The notes under the pieces were generated by a model. It was not told the origin of the DNA. It worked only from the letters and a program-made list of their open reading frames with translations, and searched no databases. The translations under genes and the position numbers were made by a program. A stretch of DNA of 64,000 bases from Myoxocephalus aenaeus (lineage: Eukaryota > Chordata > Actinopteri > Perciformes > Cottidae). The stretch is taken from assembly GCA_038501785.1 (NCBI GenBank), contig JBAMJR010000040.1, positions 10,940,001 to 11,004,000 of the forward strand. The letters run 5' to 3'. Positions 40,043 through 51,989 of this stretch are shown here, piece after piece. Position 1 is the stretch's first letter, and each line of letters starts with the position of its first letter.

Positions 40043-40210
40043 GCCCCCCACCCCTCCCTCTGTGTTTGTGTGTCTGGCTCAGTCGTTGAATCCCAGCCAG
40101 GAATGTGAGTGACTCTGCAGGCAGGCTGGGCTCTTCCAGGAACAAGCCGCCCCCCCCGCCGCTGCCCAGCAGAGAGGAGAGGAGATAGAAGTGGAGGAGA
40201 GAGTTGAATA
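39493..40210 (-). promoter_or_regulatory. ski: SKI 5' leader and proximal promoter region
   Basis: This is the sequence immediately upstream of the SKI ATG. The part nearest the exon is CpG-rich (for example 39680-39720) and continues the CpG-dense character of exon 1, as expected of a CpG-island promoter. A pure CT tract at 39968-40040 (GA on the gene strand) and a C-rich run at 40146-40160 lie upstream. I see no convincing TATA box, so initiation is probably dispersed. The transcription start cannot be placed from sequence alone, and the boundary given is approximate. Confidence 0.55.
39968..40040. repeat. (CT)n tract upstream of SKI
   Basis: About 36 uninterrupted CT units, a purine/pyrimidine mirror tract about 480-550 bp upstream of the SKI ATG. 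Such GA tracts in promoters can bind GAGA-type factors or form triplex DNA; that role is inferred. Confidence 0.97.
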
Positions 40211-40239
40211 CGTGCTGCGTTCATGTCATATGGGAAAAA

Positions 40240-40706
40240 GTACAGAGCGACATACTTTTACTCTCGACTACTACATTTATTTGTAGTTAACATGCAACCA
40301 AGCTGTTACATCTGATTACGCCTGAAGGCATCAGTGAAAATACAATATTAGGCTACTATTACGTATACATATTATAGATACATTACATATACATATTACA
40401 TAATAGCTAATATAATCGCTAAAAGTGGCCATTCTGCCAAATTAATATATTGTGGCTACTTTTGCTAGGCTACTTAATAGTAATTAATAATTATTCTCTA
40501 GTATTCTTAGTCAAATGATTGCAGATATCTAATTGGCTGAAAGGGAGAAGACATGTTCCTTGACTAATAGGCCAACTTCCTAAATGTACTTATCTTGCTC
40601 ATACTTCTGTAGGCCCCTTTTACATTTTAAATATGTGATTTTAGTACCTAGACCTATACTTTTGCTTCACTAAATTATCGGAGTAGTTCTTCCATCACTG
40701 CTGTAG
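40240..40706 (-). mobile_element. Degenerate hAT-like MITE
   Basis: The right end reads CAGTGATGGAAGAACTACTC on the minus strand, then AATTTAGTGAAGCAAAAGTA, resembling the very common fish CAGTGGTGGAAGAAGTACTC element; the left end retains TACTTTTACTC. The interior is AT-rich and decayed. Boundaries are approximate. Confidence 0.45.
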
Positions 40707-41170
40707 AAATGTGTTTGGTGAAGCTTTGACTAATGCTGCGTTCATGTTATCAGGCATAGGAGCTTTTCCCCTCATATGTCTGGAATATGATATCTATTTT
40801 TGGCTTTTTTATGAAAAGGTGATGACAGTACAGATACACGCAAACAGCCAAACGAGATTTTACAAAAAAAAGGAAAAAAGAAACAAACACACACAAAATC
40901 AACAACAGCAACACAAATCATGTTATGTGTGCATAACAGATGGAGCAATAATAATATAAATAATAATAATAACCAAAATAATACAAATAAATACAAACAA
41001 AAGTTAATGTTATTGACTGTATTTGCAATCAACATGCAGTTTGTCACGTGAGAAACGCGTCCATTCAATAAGCGGGATATCCACGTAGACAGATGATATT
41101 TGCCATCTTTCCCATAGGCCCTGAATGTAGCAGAAGAATATAGCGTTAATGTGAATGTTTGGTTCACGGC

Positions 41171-41172
<2 letters not shown>

Positions 41173-41230
<58 letters not shown>

Positions 41231-41239
41231 GAGAGAGAG
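41173..41239. repeat. (GA)n microsatellite
   Basis: About 33 GA units with one GGG interruption near 41220. Confidence 0.97.
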
Positions 41240-42390
41240 GATGGTGGTGTTTCGCAAGACAAGACACATTTCGCTTTGAAAGGGGAAACACAAACACAAA
41301 TTGCACAACTTTTGCTTGAACGTGTTCAAATGGTTTAGCAAGTATATATGTACAAATATATGATTTGGTTTTTCGGGGACAGGAAAAAAAACGTTGCAGT
41401 GATAAATAATTATTGATGATACTCAAAATCCACTTAACCTTAGGAGGTCACGCGTCTCTCCACTTGTTCTCCTCCCATAGCCCTGGTTAAGCAGCTGGCT
41501 GTTCCTTTGGCATCCCCTAGCCACACATTGTTAAACTGCACCATGGTGACGGCAGGGATCCTCCACTGCATGCCAGAAGACAATGTGTGGATGTGGACAC
41601 ATTGATAATATAAATCCTTATATTCGGTAGATATATAGTTGTCGAACTGAGTTCTTCCAGGCATCCAATAATTGACACACGCTATCAACATGCACATTCG
41701 TTGTGCTCTTGTTAGAGAGGAATCCATGAGAAAACATTGGTGAAAAGTCACGTTTACATTGTTCCATGTGCACCATGGGTTGTGGTAGTCCCTCGTGCAT
41801 TTTGAGAGGGGGCAGGAGTGCGTTGTCCTGTCGGTGGTCTCTCTCTCTCTCTCGCTAACTAGAGAGTTAATGGGGCCATCATTTGCTTCGGTCGGCCCTT
41901 GAATGTTTTTTGCAGTTGTTGTTGCAAGTGTTTTATACTATTGGACCATTAGTTATAGGTTTAGGAGTGTGCAGCAACAATCTTTTAAATGCTTTTTTTA
42001 TTTTATTTTTTCTCTTGGAACTTCAAAATCATACCCCTGAGGCTTCGAAATGTCAGTTCTGCTATAACTCAGTTGGCCCACTGGTTACACGACCTAAGGA
42101 ATGTCGTACCCAATGATAATATATTCAATAATAATTTCCTGAAAATGTAACATGATTTGCACTTAACCTGAAAATGTAATAAAACCCAATAATGTAATAA
42201 CATGTACAGACTGGCATTGTAATAACATTTGTACATGTAATAATGTAGGAAAGCATATTTGTTTTCTCAGTAATAAAAAGTATGCAAGTATAAGATATAA
42301 TACTAGTCATGTTCGTCTCCTGAAAACACTAACATTTGACGCCAAGTTTGGAAATGTAGACTCTTTTACTATTAGAACAGATGGCAGCAA
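41240..42390. other. Intergenic sequence, no gene recognised
   Basis: AT-rich sequence between the SKI upstream region and the LINE cluster. No identifiable repeat ends. Confidence 0.4.
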
Positions 42391-42505
42391 ATCGTTCAAT
42401 TCAATTTATTTTGTATAGCCCAAAATCACAAATTACAAATTTTCCTCAGAGGGCTTTACAATCTGTACACATATGACATCCTCTGTCCTGGGACCTCACA
42501 CCGGT
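42391..42505 (-). mobile_element. L2-type LINE 3' tail
   Basis: The CAATTCAATTTATTTTGTAT tail followed by TAGCCCAAAATCACAAATTAC and the AGAGGGCTTTACAATCTGTA signature. Truncated at its 5' side. Confidence 0.8.
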
Positions 42506-42573
42506 GCGTTGTTATCAGGGAAAGATGCATTCAACTAGAATCCCTATCACTGGTAAATGGACCAGTCCATAAC

Positions 42574-42702
42574 GAATGAATGAATGAATGAATATATACT
42601 TTATTAATCCCCGAGGGGAAATTTGGTGTCGGGGTAGCAGCAACTTACAACAAAATAAACAAAAACAAAAACAGCAGGACGAAAGATAAAAGATATATAC
42701 AA

Positions 42703-42733
<31 letters not shown>

Positions 42734-42952
42734 AAAATAGAATAAAATAGAAATAGCTGGGATTGTGCAAAATATATATATACATGTTGTTAGTCAGAGG
42801 ATCTGGCAAGCGGTGATTTATTATAAAGCCGTAATGCCGTTGGCAGGAATGTTCTCCTGTATCTGTCCTTGTTGCAGCGGAGCGTGAGGAATCTCCTCGA
42901 GAAAGTGCTCCGCTGACCCTGCAGTAGGTGGTGGAGAGGGTGGTCCGGGTTG
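42574..42952 (-). mobile_element. LINE 3' end, minus copy of an inverted pair
   Basis: Encodes the last residues of a non-LTR reverse transcriptase (TTLSTTYCRV, then NKD-type and RLYN-type remnants), followed by an ATT-rich 3' untranslated region and a TTCA tail at the low coordinate. It is nearly identical to 43686-44053 in reverse. Confidence 0.8.
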
Positions 42953-43159
42953 ATTGGTCCATTAGACCAGAGTGGGTCTTAGATTAGACCCCATCAGAAG
43001 ATGACAACAGATCAGTCGATTCAGTCTCCATCTTCATCAGGGTCAAAGGTGATCTTATTGAATGAAGTGTTCCCTTTTTCTGCATTCAAATACATGTTTT
43101 AAATTGATTTGAAAATGAAGAAAAAAGTTGACCCCACTCAGCCCTCTGGTTTATTCGTT

Positions 43160-43895
43160 GTTCTTCCTCGTGGCCACACCCAGCTGAAACACCATCATCA
43201 AGCTTGCTGACGCCGTCGCCTGATCACCAGCGAAGATGAGCCGGCCCTTCAGAGAGGACGTTGGAGCCCTGACATCTTGTGGCCAGGACAACGACTTCCA
43301 TCTCTTCAAAACTAAGGAGCTGATTGTGGACTACAGGAAGTGGCAGGGATAAGCACACGCCCCCATCTCCATCAACGGGACTACGACGGCTTCAGGTTCC
43401 TCGGAGTGAGGACCCGACCTGGACTCACCACACAGACTCCAAAAGAAAGACACTCTGCAACTCCTACAGGTGCACCGTATCCTGACTGGTTGCTTATTGC
43501 AGGGTCCCCCATAACCCCAGCCACAAACTGTTCTGCCTGCTCCCTTCTGGTGGACAGTACAACATCTGGTTCTGCACCACCAGGCTCAGGGACAGCTTCA
43601 TCCCACAGGCCTGAATCATTTTTTTGTTTTTGTTTTGAGCACTTGAGTCATCACTTCTCCCCACTGTGCTTTTGTCCATATTGGACAACCCGGACCACCC
43701 TCTCCACCACCTACTGCAGGGTCACTTTCTCGAGGAGATTCCTCACGCTCCGCTGCAACAAGGACAGATACAGGAGAACATTCCTGCCAACGGCATTACG
43801 GCTTTATAATAAATCACCGCTTGCCAGATCCTCTGACTAACAACATGTATATATATATATTTTTGCACAATCCTAGCAATTTCTATTTTATTCTA

Positions 43896-43939
<44 letters not shown>

Positions 43940-44053
43940 TTGTATATATCTTTATCTTTCATCCTGCTGTTTTTGTTTATTTTGTTGTAAGTTGCTGCTA
44001 CCCCGACACCAAATTTCCCCTCGGGGATTAATAAAGTATATATTCATTCATTT
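43160..44053 (+). mobile_element. LINE 3' portion, plus copy of an inverted pair
   Basis: Frame-broken reverse-transcriptase C-terminus (KLLTPSP-, LLPSGGQYN- and RTTLSTTYCRV-like pieces in several frames), then LRCNKDRYRRTFLPTALRLY, a stop, an (ATT)n-rich 3' untranslated region and a (TTCA)n tail at 44040-44053. It is inactive, with at least three frame changes. Confidence 0.75.
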
Positions 44054-45017
44054 ACCTTCATCCTGCTCCCACTACCTGTTGGACCTGAACACACCGCTTT
44101 TTTTCTTTTCTGTCTACAGTGTCCGCAGTATCCTATTTTCATATTGTATCTTACTTTATTTTACATTCTTTTTTATTCCTATTTTAATTTCTGCACTAAA
44201 TTAGGTTTTATGCCTTGGATTCGCAGTTTCTACGCCCAGTTTTTTATTATTATACATATTTGTTTCTACAAATATACAAACATTGCTGAAGAGAGCCTGA
44301 GAATAAGAAGTTCACTTCCAATTACTGCTCTACTGTAAGTGTTGCGCATACAATTAAACACTTACTTATTACTAAAATTCCAATGTACTAAATCAGCTGC
44401 ATTTCTGAGGTGAAAGACACTAAATATATGTCAGATTTGTTATTTAAATCTAATCTAATATCTGCCCAGTACAACATTGACAGTAGAAAACATTGACACA
44501 ACCACTATCAAACCCACAGTTTCCATTGGTCAGTGATGGCTCCAGTGTTGGAGCCACAGGGCTGGACTCACATTCAGATGGCAGATACTGCAAGTGGCCT
44601 TTCCTGAGGGGGACAAGAGCCTCCGCTGAGCTTATCAGTGCATGGCATGAAGCCATTCTTTCAGCCAGCACTGAGCTCTGGCAGCTCCAGGCTGGATGTG
44701 GGCCTACAGTACTGTATTGGCATAGCGTGTTCCTTTCTGTGTTTACATTAACTGGTAATGGATACAGAGCTTGTGCTTCCATCAGGCTTCTCATCCTATC
44801 AAGGCCAAAGCTGCTAGACAGTACGGAGTGAATGCCAAGCCTCGTTTTCAATGATTCATATTGTTGCCAGCATGCAGTGCTTGTCCTCTTGCTCTCCTTT
44901 TTTCTCTCCATGAGATCATCCACGCTCATCTTTTACTTGTATACTTCTAAGTTGTTGTCCTTCCCTGACCTTGCACATTATCTGGTGAACATGATGAGCA
45001 GGCTGACTCCAAGTCAT
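44054..45017. other. Intergenic stretch between LINE tails with an unexplained open frame
   Basis: On the minus strand, 44450-44929 is open for 159 codons. The peptide has no motif I recognise, and the other strand is also open over much of the same stretch, which argues for base composition rather than coding. It may be transposon-derived. Confidence 0.3.
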
Positions 45018-45473
45018 GTAGCCCAAAATCACAAATTACAAATTTGCCTCAGAGGGCTTTTAACAATCTGTACACATACGACATCCTCTGTCCCAGGACC
45101 TCACATCGGTTCAGGAAAAACTCCCCCCACCCCAAAAAAAACCTTTAACGGAGAGAAACATGGAAGAAACCTTCGAAAGAGAAACAGAGGAGGATCCTCT
45201 ATCCGGATGGACAGAAGCAATATATATAGTATACAGAATGAACAACATAATGGAGTTACAACACATTTAATGAATAGTAGGCATGATGAAAAATAACAGC
45301 AATGCAACTAATAATACTAATCATGGTAATAGCAGTAGGTGTCGGGCAGGACACGCACAAGGCGAGAAAGCACAAATACTCCAGAAAAGGAGCCAAGTTA
45401 GTAATGTGCATTAATGGTGCATTCATTCATACAGAAGGAAACAGAGAAGGTGAGTGTCAGCAGGGCCATGGCA

Positions 45474-45613
45474 GGAGGCAGGAGGCAGGAGGCAGGACAC
45501 AGGACACAGGAGGCAGGACACAGGAGGCAGGAGGCAGGACACAGGAGGCAGGACACAGGAGGCAGGAGGCAGGACACAGGACACAGGAGGCAGGAGACAG
45601 GACACAGGAGGCA
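45474..45613. repeat. Heptamer minisatellite of two alternating units
   Basis: Twenty consecutive 7-bp units, each GGAGGCA or GGACACA except one GGAGACA, in irregular order. It lies inside the 3' untranslated region of the LINE remnant and is open in several frames because 7 is not a multiple of 3. Confidence 0.95.
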
Positions 45614-45703
45614 GGACCGGCTCCAGACACAACCACGATCCATGGAAACCGGTGAGGCGAGAAAGCACAAAGACTCCGGGGAAGAAGTAGAGTTAGTAAT
45701 GTG

Positions 45704-47041
45704 CAGTGGTGTATAGTAAGGAAGTAGAAATACTTCGTTACTGTACTTAAGTAGTTTTTTGGGATATATGTACTCTACTTTACTATTTATATTTCGGTTT
45801 ACTTTTACTTTTACTTCACTACATTTTGCAAAGAAAACTGATACTTTTACTCCGATACATTTCCCCTGAAACCTTCGTTACTCGCTACAAAATCAAATCT
45901 ATCTTTAGAAAGAAAGATAAAACACATCCGGGACTGTGGTGGAACACAGACTCCACCAAGCAGGTTTTGCGAATCACAATATTCTGCATTTTCCCTCTAC
46001 ATCCTCTAGTCCAGCGCTCCCAAACCTTTATGTGCGACACCTGACGTGTGTTCGTTTTGTCCAGTCTACTGACTCTACTGCTAACTAAACCTTTAGTCCA
46101 GTCTACTGACTCTACTGCTAACTAAACCTTTAGTCCAGTCTACTGACTCTACTGCTAACTAAACCTTTAGTCCAGTCTACTGACTCTACTGCTAACTAAA
46201 CCTTTAGTCCAGTCTACTGACTCTACTGCTAACTAAACCTTTAGTCCAGTCTACTGACTCTACTCCTAACTAAACCTTTAGTCCAGTCTACTGCTTAACT
46301 TATAACGCGCTGCACAAAGACAGGATGTTGGAATAGAAGCAGGTTTTCATGCTTTTTTGGCGATCTCAGGATACTCTGCCTTGGTTTTAATCCAGAACAC
46401 CGGCAGAGTTGAAACAGATTTAAGTTTCATTTTTAGAGTAACGTAACATCTTGACATGTGTCAAGAGGTTCCGTCTGAGGTTACCACAGACGGATGTATC
46501 TGGTCATTTTTCACAATGAAACATTTTTCCGGACTTGATTTTTTTAATTTAACTTAAATTTTTCATTCATTCTTTCTGTTCCGGGCAGAATGAGCATACT
46601 TATAACCACACTGTTACAACTCCTTCATAGTGTCATATTGCTTTTTGGAGAATTATGATGATAAGTTCATAGTAGATGCAAAAGTATACTTAGGTACAAT
46701 ATATTATGTTGAACATAATATATGTGGATGGATCACAGACAACCCAGTTATTTTATCAACACAACTCCTTGTCCTTGGTCACGGTGACCACAGCACTTAA
46801 AAGAATAAACTTCATAATTCTCAAAATTCTGACCCATTGCTTTTTTATTAAAAGCATGTACTTGTACATTTTATATCAGAAAAATACTTTTGATACTTAA
46901 GTACAGAAAATATCAGATACTTTAAGACTTTTACTCAAGTAGTATTTTAATAGGTGACTTTTACTTTTACTGGAGTAATTTTCCAGTAAGGTATCTTTAC
47001 TTTTACTCAAGTACGGCTTTTGGGTACTTTATACCACACTG
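45704..47041. mobile_element. Non-autonomous hAT element with 8-bp target duplication
   Basis: The left end CAGTGGTGTATAGTAAGGAA and the right end (CAGTGTGGTATAAAGTACCC on the minus strand) form terminal inverted repeats. GTAATGTG occurs immediately before (45696-45703) and after (47042-47049), a perfect 8-bp target duplication diagnostic of hAT. The 1338-bp element carries no transposase; its subterminal regions are rich in ACTTAAGTA and TACTTTTACT motifs, and a 37-bp tandem array sits inside. Confidence 0.9.
46059..46293. repeat. 37-bp tandem repeat, about six copies
   Basis: Unit of 37 bp containing CTACTGACTCTACTGCTAAC and TAAACCTTTAGTCC; six near-identical copies plus a partial one, inside the hAT element. 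Only the last full copy shows a change (CTCCTAAC). Confidence 0.95.
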
Positions 47042-48352
47042 GTAATGTGCATTGATGAGACATTCATTCATCCAGAAAGAGATAGAGGAGAGGAGAGAGG
47101 AGCTCAGTGTATCCTATGATGTTCCCCAGCAGTCTAACCCTTTTAGCAGAACTTCTGAAAATTGGAGGGAAAATCTCTTTGACGTCAAATAAACTATGGA
47201 TTCACAGGGGAGTTGACCTCGTGAATTGCGAGGGGAGTTGTCTGACTCTCCCTCTGAAAAAAGCTTCCCAAATCCCAGGTCGGCGCCAGCCCTAACTATA
47301 AGCGCTATCAAAGAGGAAAGTCTTAAGTCTACTCTTAAATGAGGTGACTGTGTCTGCCCCCCGGACTGAAAGCTGATTCCACAGAAGAGGAGCTTGATAA
47401 CTGAAAGCTCTAGCCCCCAACCTACTTTTTAAGACTCTGGGAACCACAAGTAACCCTGCATTCAGTGAGCGTAACGCTCTAGTGGGGTAATATGGCACTA
47501 TAAGCTCTTTAAGATATGATGGTGCATCACCAGTTAAGGCTTTGTAGGTGAGGAGAAGGATTTTAAATATGATTCTTGATCTTACAGGAAGCCAGTGGAG
47601 AGCAGCTAGTACAGGAGTAATGTAATCTCTCTTCCGCGTCCTCGTTAGTACACGAGCTGCAGCATTCTGGATCAACTGGAGAGACCCAAGGGACTTAAGG
47701 AGTTTCAGTAATCCAGTCTTGAAGTAACAAATGCGTGAACCAATTTTTCTGCATCGCTTTGACAAGATGTGCCGGATTTTTGTAATGTTACGTCGGTGAA
47801 AAAAGGCAGTCCTTGAGATTAGTTTTACGTGGGAGTTAAAGGACAAGTCCTGATCAAAGATAACTCAGAGATTCTTTACGGTGATGCTGCATGTCATGGC
47901 AATGCCATCAAGATAAACCGTATCATCTGATAATTGATTTCTGAGGTGTTCTGGGACGAGTAGATAACTTAAGAGTAAATAACTTTAGTTTTGTCTGAGA
48001 TTAACATCAGGAAGTTGCAGGTCATCCAGGTGTTGATGTCTTTAAGACATGCTTGAAGTTTGGCAGTTCGGTTTCGTCTGGCTTGATCGATAGATCATCT
48101 GCATAACAATAACAGTTTATGGAGTGTTTTCTGGTGGTTTTATGTTAATTTAAGCTTAGCTAAACTCTTGAATCTTCAGTTAGTACTCAGTACACAGACA
48201 ATGGGATCTTCTACTCTCACTCTTGGAAGGAAAAGGAACGAGAAACTCCCAAAATGTTAATCCTTTCTATTATTTCCTCAATTCAAATGTACAGTAATAA
48301 TTAAACTATTCTATTAACAAATCACATTTGAAAATATCCAAATGCATCTCGC

Positions 48353-48425
48353 CCAATGTCAGCTGGGATCAACTCCAGCCTTTCCGCAACCCTCTCAAAT
48401 CTAAGCGGATATAGCTAATGGATGC
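48353..48425 (+). repeat. Dispersed fish repeat fragment
   Basis: TCGCCCAATGTCAGCTGGGA, then CTCCAGCC, and TAAGCGG...TAATGGATG is a very common teleost interspersed repeat end. Short and truncated. Confidence 0.6.
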
Positions 48426-48647
48426 AATGTGAAAATGTCCAGAATCCCAGTAGCAGAACCTGGGGCTAAGCTGTTCTGGTATGGCTCAGCAAGGACAGTG
48501 GGACACAGAGGGACATGCAGTTAAGTAACCTGGGTGTGTTTTCCTAACTCTGCCATATTAGTGAAAACAAAACAAGTCCATATTAAAGGTTCTGGCAGGA
48601 AACCGAAGCTGATATGAAAAGTTGACAGAGACAGAGTTGTTCCATAA

Positions 48648-49000
48648 CAGCACGTTCTCACTCCCAACTCGTCAAATACCAACACTTGGTCTATGCTTCA
48701 AACTATGACGCTCAAGGTTCGTCAGGGACGACGCGCCAGATTCCGGTCATTTTAGTCCATGTTCACAGGAAATGTTAGTTTAATAAGGGACACAAACAGC
48801 GGTCTCCGCAGTCCGTGTCCATGTTTGTTTGACCTAACCATCCACACAGACCTCCTCTCTCAGCGGACTTTCTCGCTATCTAAACTACGTCAGTTGCTCT
48901 AACCGTCTAATGATGAGGTGGGTGGGTTTATATCGGAGACTGGCGTCTCAAGGAGATGCTAAAAAGTTGGAAGTGAGAGTTGGAAGTGAGAACGGGTTGT
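48648..49000. mobile_element. MITE with about 23-bp terminal inverted repeats
   Basis: The left end CAGCACGTTCTCACTCCCAA and the right end (ACAACCCGTTCTCACTTCCA on the minus strand) are imperfect inverted repeats; the right arm contains a short duplication of GTTGGAAGTGAGA. The interior has no coding sequence. I cannot assign a superfamily or see a clear target duplication. Confidence 0.6.
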
Positions 49001-49099
49001 CCACAAAGGCTGTGTGACATCCTCTGGCCTTACAAAATCACATCCTTGGATTTTTATACAGAAAAACCAAAAGCAAGAACATCATCACTGAAATAAGGC

Positions 49100-49299
49100 A
49101 GCGGTGCCACACTCTTTGGATGGAGGCAGATCCCAGATGGACTCCTCCAGGCAAAAGAAAACCTGGAAGGCCAAAAATGACCTGTAACAGAACTGTGCAG
49201 GACAAACTAGACAAGATGAACTTAATTTGGGAGGTTACTAAGGACAGGGCACGATAGAGGGAGCTAATTGTTTGTCCCACTGGGGACCAAGAAGGTTAA
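49100..49299 (+). mobile_element. LINE reverse-transcriptase C-terminal fragment
   Basis: One frame reads TPPGKRKPGRPKMTCNRTVQ and on to an in-frame TAG, then REL-, CP- and DQEG-type residues and a stop. The GKR-x-GRP-x-TW-type block followed by a DR-x-x-WR block is the usual C-terminus of vertebrate LINE polymerases. Inactive. Confidence 0.65.
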
Positions 49300-50544
49300 G
49301 TATACTGGTATGAGTCAATACGGTGTCTCTTTTATCTATTAACTAAAGGACAGTCTTCTAACAGGCTTCAGTCTACTGGGAACACCTGCATGGCTTTGTG
49401 TTTATGTTGTCATTACTCCATGGAGAAGTTGACCGGCAGTATAAGTCCCAAACACTCTTTAACTTCAACAGTTAACGCTGCTGCTCCCTCACGTTTATTC
49501 TCCTCATCATCCTAGCCGTCGCCATGGCAGTGGAGCACAACAAAGCTTCACGTGAGGCGGGTGACATCACGTTTCTTTCCAGGCGCCGGGTTGCTTTTTC
49601 CCAGAGTAGCACTATGTACCACAGGCCTGGCCCACTGCTCTGCTTTTGTGTTTCCTCCCCTCTGTGGTCGAGGTAAAAAAAACAGATTGGCCAATGTCAG
49701 CAATCCAGCAGCGGTCCTTCTGGAATACTCATCTCATGTGGCGCTGTGTCCAACAAAAAGCTCTCACCTTATTTCAAACTGGCAGGTTTTCCCAGTGCTG
49801 TTTTCCAGCACTTTCTTTGAAATAAGGCTCTCCTCTTTCCTTTCTTTGCCTTTCCTTTCCTTCCGTTTAGTCCAGCTTTCCCTTGTCTTTTTTCCATTGC
49901 ATGAGTGTAGCCACTCTCCGTTGGTCCCTCTCTTCTGGCCTAAAGCTTAAAAGACTCAGAAAATCCCACCGTTATTATGACTTCAACTTTCCACTTTTCT
50001 GTGCGTCCTTGCAGAGGGGAACAAAGTATTATCATTACAGTTAGCATTCTTGTCTGATGTAACCTTCTTCAGTCTGCACTGAGTAGAAATACATGTGAAA
50101 GCGTGACATAATATCTTAACAGTGGGAGTTGATGATGACAATCAAACAGAGGGCTCTTTATCAAAGACATAACCAAATCACATTTTGATAAACTCCTTCC
50201 ATCCATTCGTTTGGACACTGTTGGCAGCAGGCTAAGCAAGGTAGTCCAGATGTCCGTCTCCCCATCAACGTCTCCCTTCTCCCCAGCAACGTCTTTAACA
50301 AAACAACAACAACTGTAATTAAGTTGCTGTGTGCAGTGTGCTGCTGTGAAGCTCTGGGACTTCAGGGTCTTGCTCAACACTTCGACATGAAACTATGGAG
50401 AAGGGATGAACCGCTACCTTGTGGATTCAGGACGACCACTCTCCCAATGAATAACTTAACATAGTACAAAAGTGCAAAGTACACAGACATAAAACGTCAT
50501 TAATGAATACATGGAGAAATGTCTGTACTTTCATGGAAATGTTT
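49300..50544. other. Intergenic sequence, nothing firm
   Basis: No gene recognised. A frame from the ATG at 49523 ends near a GAG|GTAAAA donor-like site at 49670, but I see no family similarity or acceptor partner. Confidence 0.35.
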
Positions 50545-51124
50545 ACGTTACTCTGTTAACAGGTTACGCTGCGCATGCGCGACTCGACGATTCTTGGTGT
50601 TTCGCTGAAAGCCTCCGTGAGATCTTTTCTGCTGCTGCGTCTCTCAAAACAGAAAACAGATCTCAGCTCAACATTGAGCATGAATTGAGAGCCGTATCAA
50701 ATCTACAACCGTTTAAAAAATATGTGTAGAGGAAAGCAGCTCACTGCAGCCACTAATACAACGTGATGCTCACACATCTGCACTCATCCTGTTTTGCACA
50801 GGTTGAACATTGTTATTGTTATTATCTTGAAAATATATTCAGTGCAAAACAGGTTATTTGAAGCCATAATAGGCAATTGTTTTGGTAGATTAGTTTTTTT
50901 TGGCACAGATATAACTATTTGTATTGTTCTATCAAAGTGATTGCACATGTTATTAGTTTTTGTCTGATGGAGCAATCTGGTTTACTTGAAAGGGATTTCA
51001 ATTTTCTTTATTCTATTATTTGAAAAAGCACGGATGGAGGAGTCACAAAAAGTTGGCGCGGTGGGGCCCGAACATTTTTCTTCCCCCAAAGTGGGGCGTG
51101 ACAGAACAAGTTTGAGAACCACTG
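50545..51124 (+). mobile_element. hAT (Charlie-like) element, 3' remnant with transposase scrap
   Basis: The frame ending at 50729 reads SLKTENRSQLNIEHELRAVS, resembling the C-terminus of hAT/ZBED5-like transposases. The right end at 51124 reads CAGTGGTTCTCAAACTTGTT on the minus strand, a Charlie-type terminal repeat. No left end was identified. Confidence 0.55.
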
Positions 51125-51989
51125 GTTTAACTGAATGCATGAGTTTCTTTTCAAATATCTGTGCACAATCTCTGTGATAAGTGTATATGAAATAAAATAC
51201 TATTTATTATTTATTTCACAGCAAGGCGCTGGCTGAGGCAGTATATAGGCAAATAGTATAGGAACATAAGGGTGTTAAAAAAAAGTGCACAACAAAAATA
51301 ATAAACACATATTAATATAAAGAGTTATACACACATTTTGAAAAGGGGAAAAACAACCGACAGGTTCTTGGTGAATGATATTTAACATTTAGATCTGACT
51401 ATTTATATGGCCTGTGCAAACACATCGATCCATTTCCATGTATTGTTGGTTTGGATGCACACTTTGACCTCATGAACATTTGAGTTATGTTGAGTTTAGC
51501 TTCTTGATCTGTGAAGTCAAGGAAGGGAGCCTTTTTCCCCAAAAACTACTGTTCTCAAGGTCAGGTTTGAACCCTGACAGTCACTCCTTGTGGAATGTAT
51601 AAAGATTTTCATTTTCTGTTGATTACCTGTAATCATGCAGCAGCAGGTATGTGCATTACGCCCACAGTCTATAATTATGCATAATTATGCACAGCTGACA
51701 TAACATCTTTCCTGGATAATCAAGACTAATTATATTGTGTCCACTGGATTATTATGGTGTAAAAAATGTTTTATTTTATTAGGTTTGAACTCATTCCGGG
51801 TTACTATGCTTTGAAGTTTAAGATCAGTCTGTAGATTGTTGCATGCAGTAGAGGCAGAACATCTCAAAGCTTTCTTTTCCAACAAAAAAGTCAGTTGTGA
51901 ACAGACAATTCATAAACAGATATTCTAAATATTTAAATTAGAATAGCATAAACACAATAAAATACAGGATGAAATAGAACAAACTATAT
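51125..51989. other. AT-rich intergenic sequence
   Basis: No recognisable gene or repeat ends. Confidence 0.35.

Larger units (their letters stand above)
45018..48140 (-). mobile_element. L2-type LINE remnant, split by a hAT element
   Basis: A minus-strand LINE lacks its 5' half. From about 48140 down to 47292 it carries reverse-transcriptase C-terminal pieces (for example LQLIQNAAARVLTRTRKRDY, LHWLPVRSRIIFKILLLTYK, SFKSRLKTFLF), the better part open for 184 codons from 47846 to 47292. Its 3' untranslated region runs to the tail at 45018 and includes a heptamer minisatellite. A hAT element at 45704-47041 interrupts it; the LINE resumes exactly on both sides of an 8-bp duplication. There is no endonuclease domain, so the copy is dead. 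Confidence 0.8.

Noticed and set aside
47292..47846. Independent 184-residue gene
   Set aside because: The peptide is the C-terminal end of a LINE reverse transcriptase (NAAARVLT and LHWLPV motifs), continuous with LINE untranslated sequence.
49523..49670. First exon of an unknown gene on the plus strand
   Set aside because: A frame and a donor-like GTAAAA exist, but there is no family similarity, no promoter signal and no matching acceptor in frame.
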